Program-made: the position numbers and the translations under genes | Notes under the pieces: model-generated | What the model saw: the letters and a program-made list of their open reading frames with translations, nothing else | What the model was told of the DNA's origin: nothing | Databases searched by the model: none | Shown here: one piece after another, positions 1-8,006 of the stretch | Layout: each line of letters begins with the position of its first letter | How positions within the stretch are numbered: position 1 is the stretch's first letter | NCBI GenBank assembly: GCA_031430435.1 | Contig: JANPBM010000124.1 | Coordinates: 1-64,000, forward strand | Direction of reading: 5' to 3' | DNA: 64,000 nt | Source of the DNA: JANNVK01 sp031430435 | GTDB lineage: Bacteria; Acidobacteriota; Blastocatellia; Pyrinomonadales; Pyrinomonadaceae

Positions 1-114
1 GCAAAAAAGTTGGTTCAGATTGGGAAGCGAAATAATCCAAGAAGTCTTGTGTGAAATAAAAAGACACTCGACAATCAATATCTTTGAAGTCCTAAGATGC
101 TGACAATATACGAG

Positions 115-3100
115 TTATCGCGTTTTGTCCCGTGCAGAAAATCCGATTAAAAGTTCAACCAAGCGATTAGTTCCGTAAATCGTTTCTAAACTTGCCACAA
201 AAGGCGAAACTTCGGTCGCCGAATCACCGCGTTTAAGTTCAATATTGAGAATGTGTTCGCGTATTTTTTCAAACAACGGTTGAAGGAAAGGAAATCGCTC
301 AAAGTATTTGAAATCTTGCGGATACGCCTTTTTCCGCGATAACATTTGGATATTTTCATTTGTCATAATTCCGCGAAGCAGTTCATCTTCGGAAATTATT
401 TTTTGCTCAAAAGCCCGACAAAACAAAATCAACGGCGGATAACAGAATTTGATGTTTTCATCTCTGCCTGAAAATTGCCGCCAATTTGCCAAATTCCAAT
501 AATCCTTGATAAATTCGTCATTGATTCCAATCGGATCAAGCAAATTATAAAAAGTTTGATAAGTTTGCAAACTTTGCCAGCCATCGCCCGAATGATACGA
601 ATAGTAACTGTCTTTCGGCTTTTCCTTGAGCTTTTTTTCATCTAAAGAAGCAAAAACTCGCACACTTCCGCCAAGCAAAAATTCTTGTTTTTCAGCAAAC
701 GGATGAATATTGGCAAGCGCGTTGCAAATGTTCAAAATAGGATTATTATGATAATAATTTTTTTGAAAATCTTTTGGAATTAAGTCATTGTAAAGCGGCA
801 AAGTATTTTTACTTTTTTGCTCACCCGCCAAACTAAATAGAAATAAATCAATAGGTTGCAGGTTTGAAGATTGATACCAATTTTCCCAAACTTCGGGCAA
901 AGGAAAATTATTGTAAAGTTCTTGCGGATTTTCGGATTGAAAATTATATTTGATTTGACGAAAACTATTTCCCAATAAAATTGTTTCTTTTGAATTGTTC
1001 CAATTTTCAACTTCGTATTCAAAATCTTTATTTTCGTTATAAATTTTGCCAAGATTTTCCAGCGATTCTTTAATTTTTTCAAACGGTATTGAAAAACCGT
1101 AAAGAAATTTTTTGTCCGATTTTTTTACTAAACCTTTAACTTTGTCCATCGCCATTCCGACCAAAGAATCCGATAAAACCTTGTTTTCATAATAACTTTC
1201 AGGATTCGGCACAGGTGCAGCCACAGGCGAGAAAGCGGTTGAGAAATTCCAAATTCCGTAGCCGTTTTGGTAGGAATAATCCTGCCGATTTTCGGGCGAT
1301 TCAGTCAGTTGATTAAGTAAAATTTCTTCTTTTGTCGAAACTGATTTTTTCGCTTGAAAATTTTCGATGATGGTTTCAATTTCGCTTTCGATGCGGTTTG
1401 ATTTTTGCATTTGCAACGCAATATCCAAACCTGCCAAACGTTGTTCCGCATCGCCTGTCAATAACAGATTTTCAGTTGTAACCTTAATCATTGCATCATT
1501 TTGCTTTAAGATTAAAGGGATAATTTTGCCCCGAAAATTTGCTCCTTTGCGTTTCAAAAGTCCGTATAAAATGTTCATTTCACTTTCGTCGGCAGAAATT
1601 CCTTCCAGAGTTTTGAAGGCGGAATTGACCAAAAATTCGCCTTTATCGGATAAAATTTTGAAAGCAAATTCGCGTTGAAAATCAGTCGGTTTTTTCTTAA
1701 TTTTGTCGTTTTGCCAATGATATTGAGCAAAATCTTTCAAAATATGACGCGTTAATTGCTCACGCAAACCGAGACTCAATCCGTCAAAATAACTAAGCAC
1801 AATTTTCAGACGTTCATCATTTTCGCCGATAAGTCCAATCATCGCTTGAATTGCCTCGTTCCGGTTAAACGCAACTTTTGTCCAAGTAAAAATCTTTCCG
1901 TCAAAAGTTTTTTCTTTGGCATCGGTTCGCTCAACAACTTTATGCAATTTCTCAAACAGTTCGGGAAAGCCGGAATCATTTTGAAAATTTTCCAACGTCA
2001 AACTGTTCACGCCACGCAAAGCCCACGCTAAAACCAATAAACCTTTATCGTCTAAGGCTTTGTAATACAGCGACATACCAAGTTTTTTGAGCGTTGTTTC
2101 AATCGCAAATTTTATCGCCAAACTTCGTTTTTCAACGTTTCCGGTATCATAAAGTTCATGCAAATACGGCGAAGTTTTTTCCGCGTCAAACACGCCTTGC
2201 GACCACAAAGCCATATAAACATCGGTATTATTTTCACTTTTAATTGCCGAAGGAATCTTTTCGGGCGATTCTAAAAACTCGTGTGCCTTTGCCAAAAAAT
2301 TATTGACGGTTGATTCGCGTTCAGATTCCCAACCGAGTCCTGCCCAAACATCAACGCTCCGCACAACGGACGAAAAACGCGTTAATTTGTTGTCAATAAT
2401 GACTTTAATCATATATTGTAACGCTCCGATGCTCGTTTCGTCTAAGGCTTCAAGAATCGTCTGACGCAAACCTTCTTGCCGTTGAGCCGCCAACAAAAGT
2501 TTTTCGACCAATTCCCAACACTCTTTTTTCTCGCTGTTGAGCAAGGCTTTGATGATATTTCGAGTAACTTTTCCGACATCATCTTTGTTAAAAATGATGT
2601 CTTCCAACTGCTTGAAAAGTTCTTGATTCCCTAAATCGAGAGCCGCTGACCAAATTTTGAAAATACCGTTCCAACTGCCAAGCGGTTGATCGTATTTAGT
2701 TTGGTTTGAAACGCTTAAATTAAAGAAAGTTTTAGTATAATCGGGATAATTACCGTTTATGAAAGTCTGCGGAATGGTTTGGGTTAAAAAACTTATCTGA
2801 TTGATAAAATACAAGTTACGATTTTCCGGAGCCCGAAAAGAACGCCGAGCATAACCCGTTTGATACATCTGAAAACGGATTCGCTCCCAAGCGTATGCCA
2901 CATATTTTGCCTTTTCTTCACCGAAAAAATAGACGAGCAAATTGTTTAATTCCGCAGTCTGCCAACCTTCGGCGGGAATCATTTCAAACAATTTTTTATA
3001 CCGAACAGTATCCGCCGCAACATCTTCAATTGCCGCCCATTGATTCGGCTCAACTTTCAATTCGGGATGTTTGTTCAAAATATACAAACCGATTTCCGCA

Positions 3101-3219
3101 GTTTGTTTAGTCAAAAGCGGGTGATTGCCTTTGCCTGCAAAAACATCCGACAATTCTTTCGTCCAAATTTTAATCGGATCGGGAACGATATAATCTTTCA
3201 GTAACTCTTGTATTTCCAT
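115..3219 (-). CDS. Large alpha-helical protein, possibly DUF5724-like (1034 aa)
   Basis: Unknown function. A 1034-residue soluble protein without signal peptide or membrane segment, rich in helices with a HEAT-repeat-like look (many short amphipathic stretches with conserved Leu/Ala and Asp/Asn turns through residues 150-620). The C-terminal stretch with ELKRGDSATEVS and a following hydrophobic helix resembles, from memory, the region just before the DUF4132 (MolR-like) domain in DUF5724-DUF4132 proteins; if so this copy lacks the DUF4132 part. It follows the 141-aa gene at 3271-3696 by 51 bp on the same strand, and both diverge from a Clp-like AAA+ gene, so the three are probably one functional unit. 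Start ATG at 3219 is the only good one. The stop lies 114 bp from the window edge, and a different minus-strand frame is open from 91 to 2, so a frameshifted or adjacent continuation is possible. Family call is low confidence; the gene itself is solid. Confidence 0.75.
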   Translation of the reverse strand: MEIQELLKDYIVPDPIKIWTKELSDVFAGKGNHPLLTKQTAEIGLYILNKHPELKVEPNQWAAIEDVAADTVRYKKLFEMIPAEGWQTAELNNLLVYFFGEEKAKYVAYAWERIRFQMYQTGYARRSFRAPENRNLYFINQISFLTQTIPQTFINGNYPDYTKTFFNLSVSNQTKYDQPLGSWNGIFKIWSAALDLGNQELFKQLEDIIFNKDDVGKVTRNIIKALLNSEKKECWELVEKLLLAAQRQEGLRQTILEALDETSIGALQYMIKVIIDNKLTRFSSVVRSVDVWAGLGWESERESTVNNFLAKAHEFLESPEKIPSAIKSENNTDVYMALWSQGVFDAEKTSPYLHELYDTGNVEKRSLAIKFAIETTLKKLGMSLYYKALDDKGLLVLAWALRGVNSLTLENFQNDSGFPELFEKLHKVVERTDAKEKTFDGKIFTWTKVAFNRNEAIQAMIGLIGENDERLKIVLSYFDGLSLGLREQLTRHILKDFAQYHWQNDKIKKKPTDFQREFAFKILSDKGEFLVNSAFKTLEGISADESEMNILYGLLKRKGANFRGKIIPLILKQNDAMIKVTTENLLLTGDAEQRLAGLDIALQMQKSNRIESEIETIIENFQAKKSVSTKEEILLNQLTESPENRQDYSYQNGYGIWNFSTAFSPVAAPVPNPESYYENKVLSDSLVGMAMDKVKGLVKKSDKKFLYGFSIPFEKIKESLENLGKIYNENKDFEYEVENWNNSKETILLGNSFRQIKYNFQSENPQELYNNFPLPEVWENWYQSSNLQPIDLFLFSLAGEQKSKNTLPLYNDLIPKDFQKNYYHNNPILNICNALANIHPFAEKQEFLLGGSVRVFASLDEKKLKEKPKDSYYSYHSGDGWQSLQTYQTFYNLLDPIGINDEFIKDYWNLANWRQFSGRDENIKFCYPPLILFCRAFEQKIISEDELLRGIMTNENIQMLSRKKAYPQDFKYFERFPFLQPLFEKIREHILNIELKRGDSATEVSPFVASLETIYGTNRLVELLIGFSARDKTR

Positions 3220-3270
3220 GGTTTTATATTTTTAATGATGTAAATTTTCTTTGCTTTATTTATTTGAAAA

Positions 3271-3696
3271 CTACCAATAACTTCCTGCCAGAAATGTTAA
3301 CCGAACAAACGTAAAGACAGTGGTTTCACTGAGATTTATAATCTCATCAAGTTTTTGAGTTTCCTCTTCATCTGCAAAAACTGCAAACATTCCGTCTTCA
3401 AAGGCTTGGAGTGCAGTTTCTTGGGCTGTAACTAAATCGGCTTTATTTTCGCTGTAAATTGTACCAAACCCGACTTTTCCGCTTTCGGCTTGATTAGTAA
3501 TGTCGTCTTTTGCCAAAAACGGCAGCAAAGTTTTCTCGGCTGTTTTGCTGTTATATTCGCTGACTTGTTGTGCAACAATTGCTTTCAGTAAGTCGGAAAG
3601 TGTCGGATTTACACCAATATCGTTTATTTCAATTACTTTGTTTTCAATCAAAGCGTGCTTTTTACCTAACTGTTTGGCTTTAACTGTAATTTGCAT
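3271..3696 (-). CDS. Small conserved-looking protein of unknown function (141 aa)
   Basis: Not recognised. Acidic, soluble, 141 residues, no signal peptide. The first 30 residues (MQITVKAKQLGKKHALIENK) read like a beta-hairpin start, then a helix with QQVSEYN, a central acidic helix and a C-terminal hydrophobic strand ending FLAGSYW. It is the first gene of a two-gene minus-strand unit with the 1034-aa protein downstream (51-bp gap). Its start is 64 bp from the start of the divergent AAA+ gene, so both units share one short promoter region at 3697-3760. By context it may be an adaptor or substrate-binding partner of the ATPase; that is inference only. Confidence 0.7.
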   Translation of the reverse strand: MQITVKAKQLGKKHALIENKVIEINDIGVNPTLSDLLKAIVAQQVSEYNSKTAEKTLLPFLAKDDITNQAESGKVGFGTIYSENKADLVTAQETALQAFEDGMFAVFADEEETQKLDEIINLSETTVFTFVRLTFLAGSYW

Positions 3697-3760
3697 ATAA
3701 ATTTGATTTAATGACTTTTTGTGATAATTTCAACTAAGTTAAATTATAATTGTTTCATAG

Positions 3761-6157
3761 ATGCAACGCAATAGCGGTATTATAAGAATGGCAACTTTTC
3801 GGATTCCAATTTTAACGTGGCAAGATTTCGGCGGAAATTTCACTTCGCAGGCAATCACGGGCGGCGAAGAATTTTTTGCTCCAACGGCTTTTGCCGATAA
3901 AAAAGACGCGGTAATTTTACAGGTTAAGGATTATCTGCATCGCCTTTTTGAGCAAGAATTTTGGCGTGAACCTGTTGTCTTTGAAGAACTTAACTTGCTT
4001 GAGTTTCGTGTTGATATTCGTCCTGAATACGAACTGAAACCACAAGAAGACGAGTTTGCGAAGAACCGGAAAAAACGTAAAAAAGAACCGAAACGCCGAG
4101 TTTTTACAAGCGAAGAAACCATTCCGATTCGCGTTGCCTGTGTGTTTTGGAAAACCGAAAACGGCAATTATTCCGCATCGCTTCCGTTGCTTGAAATCGA
4201 ATTTTTCTTCAACAAAGAAAGTGAGTTGAAAAGTTTGGTAACGCTGAAAGTGCAGGAAGCTCTGCGGAATTCTACGCCGTTGGTTTTGTCTAACTTTCTG
4301 CCTAATAAACAGTTATGGCTTGAAGAAGTTTCCGTGCATGTAAACCGGAAAGAAAAGCGGAACGAAAGTTTTAAGGAAGTTCCGAATCTGATTTCGATTG
4401 CCGAACCGCTTGGTTCAAAAGATGTTACAAAGAAAATGTCAAAGGCTTACGAACGTGAAACGGAAGTCGCGGATTTGGTTAAACGTCTGACAAAAGAGCG
4501 TGCGAACATTATTATTTTGGGCGAAAACGGAATCGGGAAAACTACGCTTTTGACCGAAGCCGTCAAGGAAATCGAGAAAAATCTGCTTAAAACACCAAAT
4601 GAAGACGAAGATTTCGACGACTTTTGGGACGATAAAAACCCGAAACATCGTTTTTGGCAGACAAACGGCGGGCGAATTATTTCCGGAATGAAATATCTCG
4701 GTCAATGGGAAGAACGATGCGAGGCAATTATCGGCGAACTTTCCGATATTGACGGCGTTTTGTGTGCGGAAAATTTGCTCGATCTTGTGCGTTACGGCGG
4801 ACGCGAACCGAACGAAAGTGTTGCGTCTTTTCTTGTCCCGTATCTGCAACGCGGCGAATTGCGAATGGTTGCCGAAGCTACGCCGACCGAACTTGATGCT
4901 TGCCGCAGACTTTTACCGAACTTTGCCGATTCGTTCCAAGTTGTGCGTTTAGAAGAGTTTACGAGCGACAAAGCGTTGCAGATTTTATCGAGAATTGCGG
5001 AAATAAACTCAAGAAACTTGAAAATCGAATATTCGGCAAATGTCATCAACTTGGTTTATCGGCTTTTTTCAAGGTTTATGCCGTATCAAAAATTTCCGAG
5101 CCGAATTACGCAATTTTTGACCGATATTTTTGAAAAGGTGAAAGATGCAAAGCAAAAAGAAGTTACAAACGATAACGTAATTGAAAATTTTATTAAACTG
5201 ACAGGTTTGCCCGAATTATTTTTGCGTGACGAAATTGCGTTGGATTTTGACGATGTAGTGGCGGATTTTGAGAGCCAAGTAATCGGACAACCGCAAGCGT
5301 GTCAACAAGTTGCGAACATTGTTACAACTTTCAAAGCAGGTTTGAACGACCCGAAACGTCCGCTCGGAGTTTTTCTTTTCGCAGGTCCGACGGGCGTTGG
5401 TAAAACTGAATTGACCAAAGTTTTGGCACGTTTCTTTTTCGGGAACGACGAAAATTCAAAGGAAAAAATCGTCCGGCTTGATATGAGCGAATACAGTTTG
5501 GGCGGTTCGGCTTCGCGTTTGCTGACGAAATCGGACGGCGAACCGAGCGATTTGATTCAAAAAGTCCGCGAAAAACCTTTCAGCGTTGTGCTTTTCGATG
5601 AAGTTGAAAAAGCGGACACGCAAGTTTTCGACGTTTTACTCGGTTTATTTGACGAAGGACGTTTAACCGATCGTTTTGGTCGCGTTACAAATTTCACGTC
5701 AACCGTCGTGATTATGACCTCAAACCTCGGAGCTGAAAAGTTTGCGAAAGGCGACATCGGCTTCAGCGAAAGTGAAAATACCTCGTCCGAAAAAGAAATA
5801 AAAACGTTTTTCCGTCCCGAATTTTTTAATCGTTTGGATGGCGTAATTCAGTTCAAGCAACTCGACAAAACTTCGGTTTATAAAATTACCGAAAAAGAAA
5901 TTTCGTCAATTACCAAACGCGAAGGTTTATCGGCAAAAAGCATCAAACTTGTTGTTGCCCAAGAAGTTACGAAGTTTTTAGCCGGAAAAGGCTACGATCC
6001 GCGTTACGGAGCGAGACCTTTGCAACGCACAATCGAGACATTTTTAACCTCGCCGTTATCGAAATTTTTGCTGGAAAATCCGAAGTTGAAAGACTTGGAA
6101 ATCAAGGTGAATTTAGACGAAAACGAGCAAATCAGTTTTGAAGTTTACCTCAAATAA
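3761..6157 (+). CDS. Clp/ClpB-like double AAA+ ATPase
   Basis: A 798-residue ATPase with two AAA+ modules and no Clp N-domain or ClpB coiled-coil middle domain. Residues 1-220 are an unrecognised N-terminal region with a very basic patch (about 101-113). First module: Walker A GENGIGKT at 254-261, pore-loop-like GMKYLGQWEER around 309-319 matching the Clp GxKYRGxFEER loop, and a degenerate Walker B where the expected DE is replaced by CAE (about 335-337), so ATP hydrolysis there is doubtful. Second module: Walker A GPTGVGKT at 542-549, Walker B VVLFDE at 609-614, sensor 1 TSNLG at 653-657 and sensor 2 GARPLQR near the C-terminus, all canonical. No ClpP-binding loop was recognised. It probably remodels proteins with the divergent 1034-aa/141-aa pair. 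An alternative ATG is at 3788; neither has a strong ribosome site. The last codons lie in the 46-bp repeat shared with dapD. Confidence 0.85.
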   Translation: MQRNSGIIRMATFRIPILTWQDFGGNFTSQAITGGEEFFAPTAFADKKDAVILQVKDYLHRLFEQEFWREPVVFEELNLLEFRVDIRPEYELKPQEDEFAKNRKKRKKEPKRRVFTSEETIPIRVACVFWKTENGNYSASLPLLEIEFFFNKESELKSLVTLKVQEALRNSTPLVLSNFLPNKQLWLEEVSVHVNRKEKRNESFKEVPNLISIAEPLGSKDVTKKMSKAYERETEVADLVKRLTKERANIIILGENGIGKTTLLTEAVKEIEKNLLKTPNEDEDFDDFWDDKNPKHRFWQTNGGRIISGMKYLGQWEERCEAIIGELSDIDGVLCAENLLDLVRYGGREPNESVASFLVPYLQRGELRMVAEATPTELDACRRLLPNFADSFQVVRLEEFTSDKALQILSRIAEINSRNLKIEYSANVINLVYRLFSRFMPYQKFPSRITQFLTDIFEKVKDAKQKEVTNDNVIENFIKLTGLPELFLRDEIALDFDDVVADFESQVIGQPQACQQVANIVTTFKAGLNDPKRPLGVFLFAGPTGVGKTELTKVLARFFFGNDENSKEKIVRLDMSEYSLGGSASRLLTKSDGEPSDLIQKVREKPFSVVLFDEVEKADTQVFDVLLGLFDEGRLTDRFGRVTNFTSTVVIMTSNLGAEKFAKGDIGFSESENTSSEKEIKTFFRPEFFNRLDGVIQFKQLDKTSVYKITEKEISSITKREGLSAKSIKLVVAQEVTKFLAGKGYDPRYGARPLQRTIETFLTSPLSKFLLENPKLKDLEIKVNLDENEQISFEVYLK

Positions 6158-6189
6158 TCTTCCAATTTCGTCGCCGCATCGGTTTTTTC
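6144..6189. repeat. Imperfect direct repeat, copy 1 (dapD 3'-end duplicate)
   Basis: 46 bp matching 7168-7213 at 43 positions, at an offset of exactly 1024 bp. On the minus strand it encodes the last 14 residues and stop of DapD (EKTDAATKLEDYLR). All three differences are third-position synonymous changes. The copies bracket the TIR gene. Confidence 0.85.
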
Positions 6190-6300
6190 GATGTCTGACG
6201 CTTTGGAATCGGATTTTGTTTTGTCTAATTGCTTTTCGATTTTTACAATGAAAAAGACAAAGTTGCTATATTCGAGTTCCTCTAAGTTTTCGTTTTTCAG
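6145..6300 (-). pseudogene. Orphan 3' gene remnant ending in a DapD-like tail
   Basis: A minus-strand frame of 51 sense codons with no start codon, opened by a TAA at 6301-6303. Composition is strongly protein-like: the first part contains ENLEELEYSNF and FFIVKIEKQLDK, then a lysine/serine linker, and it ends EKTDAATKLEDYLR, identical to the DapD C-terminus. The part before that tail is not obviously DapD, although FIVK may correspond to DapD IIVK. It overlaps the last 12 codons of the TIR gene in another frame. It could be the end of a second, diverged dapD allele, or another gene fused to the dapD end during recombination. Confidence 0.5.
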
Positions 6301-7135
6301 TTACGGTCACTAATCTGTGAAACAAATCATGAAATATATCTAGCTCCTTTTCATAATCAGTAAGAGCAATTGAAAAAGGCTCGGGGATTTCTAAGCCTAT
6401 TTCTCTAATATTTGAAAATTTTCTTTCCAATTTAGTTATATGGTTATGAAACCTGTTTAAAACTTCTTGTATATCGGTTTTCAGCATAGTCTTTGAGTTA
6501 GAAAGTACGAACTCCAGATATTCCTTCGGAAGTATTCTTTCAGGGTCGCCTAATATTCGTTGTTGTGTTCTGACTAATTCAAGTATTTCTTCTAATATAT
6601 CAGCTTTTTTGCTTTCCTTTGATTTTTCAGGTTTTTCTATCGAAGCAGTAATTGAGTCTTTTAGTGTTTGTAGTTTAGTTTCAAGCTCGCTCCACCAAAC
6701 CTCGAATGATTTTCTGAGATAAAGTTCTTCTAATTGTTTGTCTTCATCCAAACGTTTATTAATGCTTTGCAGCAGTTTGAAAACATCATCTTTTTCAAAA
6801 ATAGTTGATTGAAACTGAACAAGAGGTCCTTGGACTTCCGAACGTTTTATATCGAAGAGAAATGGTGAAACATTAGATTTATCAAGTGATTTTGATAAAG
6901 CACCTGCTTCAAAATTTATCCATTGAGCAATCAAATTATCTTTGGTAACTATAATTATTCCATAATTTGACGATTCTAACTCGCCTGCAATATCTGTACT
7001 CCATCTTGTTCCCTTATCAATGTCTTCAGATGAAACATAAGGTTTAACAGATTGAATAACCGAGGGCAGCCAATCTCTAAAAATACATGCAATTTCATGG
7101 CTCAATGAGCCTGACCAGCTTAAAAAAATCTTCAT
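6266..7135 (-). CDS. TIR-domain protein, putative NADase defence effector
   Basis: 289 residues. The N-terminal ~130 residues form a bacterial TIR domain: MKIFLSWSG at the start (first strand and BB-type loop), SSNYGIIIVTKDNL as a core strand, and WINFEAGAL with Glu76 at the position of the catalytic glutamate of NAD-cleaving TIR domains. Residues 150-289 are predicted helical/coiled-coil and may oligomerise or sense a trigger. TIR proteins of this layout act in anti-phage systems (CBASS, Thoeris, other abortive infection) by depleting NAD; which one applies cannot be told here, because no cyclase, ThsA or Argonaute partner is adjacent. It sits alone between two copies of the dapD 3' end, facing the AAA+ gene and co-directional with dapD. 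ATG at 7135 is preceded by AAGGAGAG at good spacing. Confidence 0.8.
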   Translation of the reverse strand: MKIFLSWSGSLSHEIACIFRDWLPSVIQSVKPYVSSEDIDKGTRWSTDIAGELESSNYGIIIVTKDNLIAQWINFEAGALSKSLDKSNVSPFLFDIKRSEVQGPLVQFQSTIFEKDDVFKLLQSINKRLDEDKQLEELYLRKSFEVWWSELETKLQTLKDSITASIEKPEKSKESKKADILEEILELVRTQQRILGDPERILPKEYLEFVLSNSKTMLKTDIQEVLNRFHNHITKLERKFSNIREIGLEIPEPFSIALTDYEKELDIFHDLFHRLVTVTEKRKLRGTRI

Positions 7136-7167
7136 TGTGAAAGCTCTCCTTAAAAATACTATCTTAT

Positions 7168-7213
7168 TTTACCTCAAATAATCTTCTAATTTAGTCGCCG
7201 CATCAGTTTTTTC
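7168..7213. repeat. Imperfect direct repeat, copy 2 (true dapD 3' end)
   Basis: The partner of 6144-6189 and the genuine end of dapD, including its stop codon. Such a duplicated gene end is what remains when an incoming segment restores the 3' end of its target gene. No integrase gene or other att feature is visible in the ~1 kb between the copies. Confidence 0.85.
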
Positions 7214-7999
7214 ATCGCGGTATTTAACTATTATCGGTGCATAAATTGATAATCCGTGCGATTTGCCGAAGCCGTGCGAAATTGCCCGTGATCCTTGCAC
7301 AACTACTGCGTTTGCAGGTACTGCCAAAGGTTTATCGCCGTCCGATTTTATAATCGTGCCGTTGACTAAATCGAACAGCGGAGTTGAACGCGTCAAAATC
7401 ACGCCCGAAGCCAAAACCGCACCTTGCCTGACAATCGTACCTTCGTAAACGCCCGTGTTTCCGCCGACCAAAACATCGTCCTCAATCACGACCGGATTTG
7501 CGTTGATCGGTTCCAACACACCACCGATTTGTGCGGCTGCCGAAAGATGCACACGCTTGCCGATTTGAGCACACGAACCGACAAGTGCGTGCGAATCAAT
7601 CATCGTTCCTTCATCAACATAAGCACCGACGTTCACATAACACGGCGGCATAAGTACAACGTTTTCAGCCACATAACAACCATCGCGAATTGAACTTCCG
7701 CCCGGAACGATGCGAACTTTGTCGCTCAAACTCATCGGTCGAAGCGGATAAGTATCTTTGTCAAAAAACTTCAAAGTTTCGTTTTCTTTCGATAAATCAA
7801 CTATTTTGCCCATCTTAAATCCGAGCAGAATTCCGCGTTTTACCCAAGCGTTGGCGTGCCAATTGTTATCCGAATCTTTGACCGCCGCACGGATTTCGCC
7901 TGTTCGCAAAGCTGTTTTGAACTCTTCAAAAATGTCGCGGTCGGCGGAATCAAAGTCTGATTTTGTTAATAGTTGTTCGATTTTTTGTTGTAAAGTCAT
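7169..7999 (-). CDS. dapD: 2,3,4,5-tetrahydropyridine-2,6-dicarboxylate N-succinyltransferase
   Basis: 276 residues, the usual DapD length. It transfers succinyl from succinyl-CoA to tetrahydrodipicolinate in the succinylase branch of lysine and diaminopimelate synthesis, in the cytoplasm. The N-terminal helical domain (1-100) leads into a left-handed beta-helix of hexapeptide repeats (about 100-230: VAENVVLMPP, VNVGAYVDEGTMIDSHALVGSCAQIG, VIEDDVLVGGNTGVYEG segments), followed by the C-terminal strand SIYAPIIVKYRD. The active-site DSHALVGSCAQIG stretch is present. The last 14 codons are duplicated at 6145-6189. An unrelated membrane-protein gene ends 7 bp upstream on the same strand, so the two may be cotranscribed. 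ATG at 7999 is the expected start. Confidence 0.95.
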   Translation of the reverse strand: MTLQQKIEQLLTKSDFDSADRDIFEEFKTALRTGEIRAAVKDSDNNWHANAWVKRGILLGFKMGKIVDLSKENETLKFFDKDTYPLRPMSLSDKVRIVPGGSSIRDGCYVAENVVLMPPCYVNVGAYVDEGTMIDSHALVGSCAQIGKRVHLSAAAQIGGVLEPINANPVVIEDDVLVGGNTGVYEGTIVRQGAVLASGVILTRSTPLFDLVNGTIIKSDGDKPLAVPANAVVVQGSRAISHGFGKSHGLSIYAPIIVKYRDEKTDAATKLEDYLR

Positions 8000-8006
8000 A
8001 AAAAGC

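Noticed and set aside
6190..7167. Integrative element with integrase
   Set aside because: The repeats look att-like but the interval encodes only the TIR protein and no recombinase; only the duplication is claimed.
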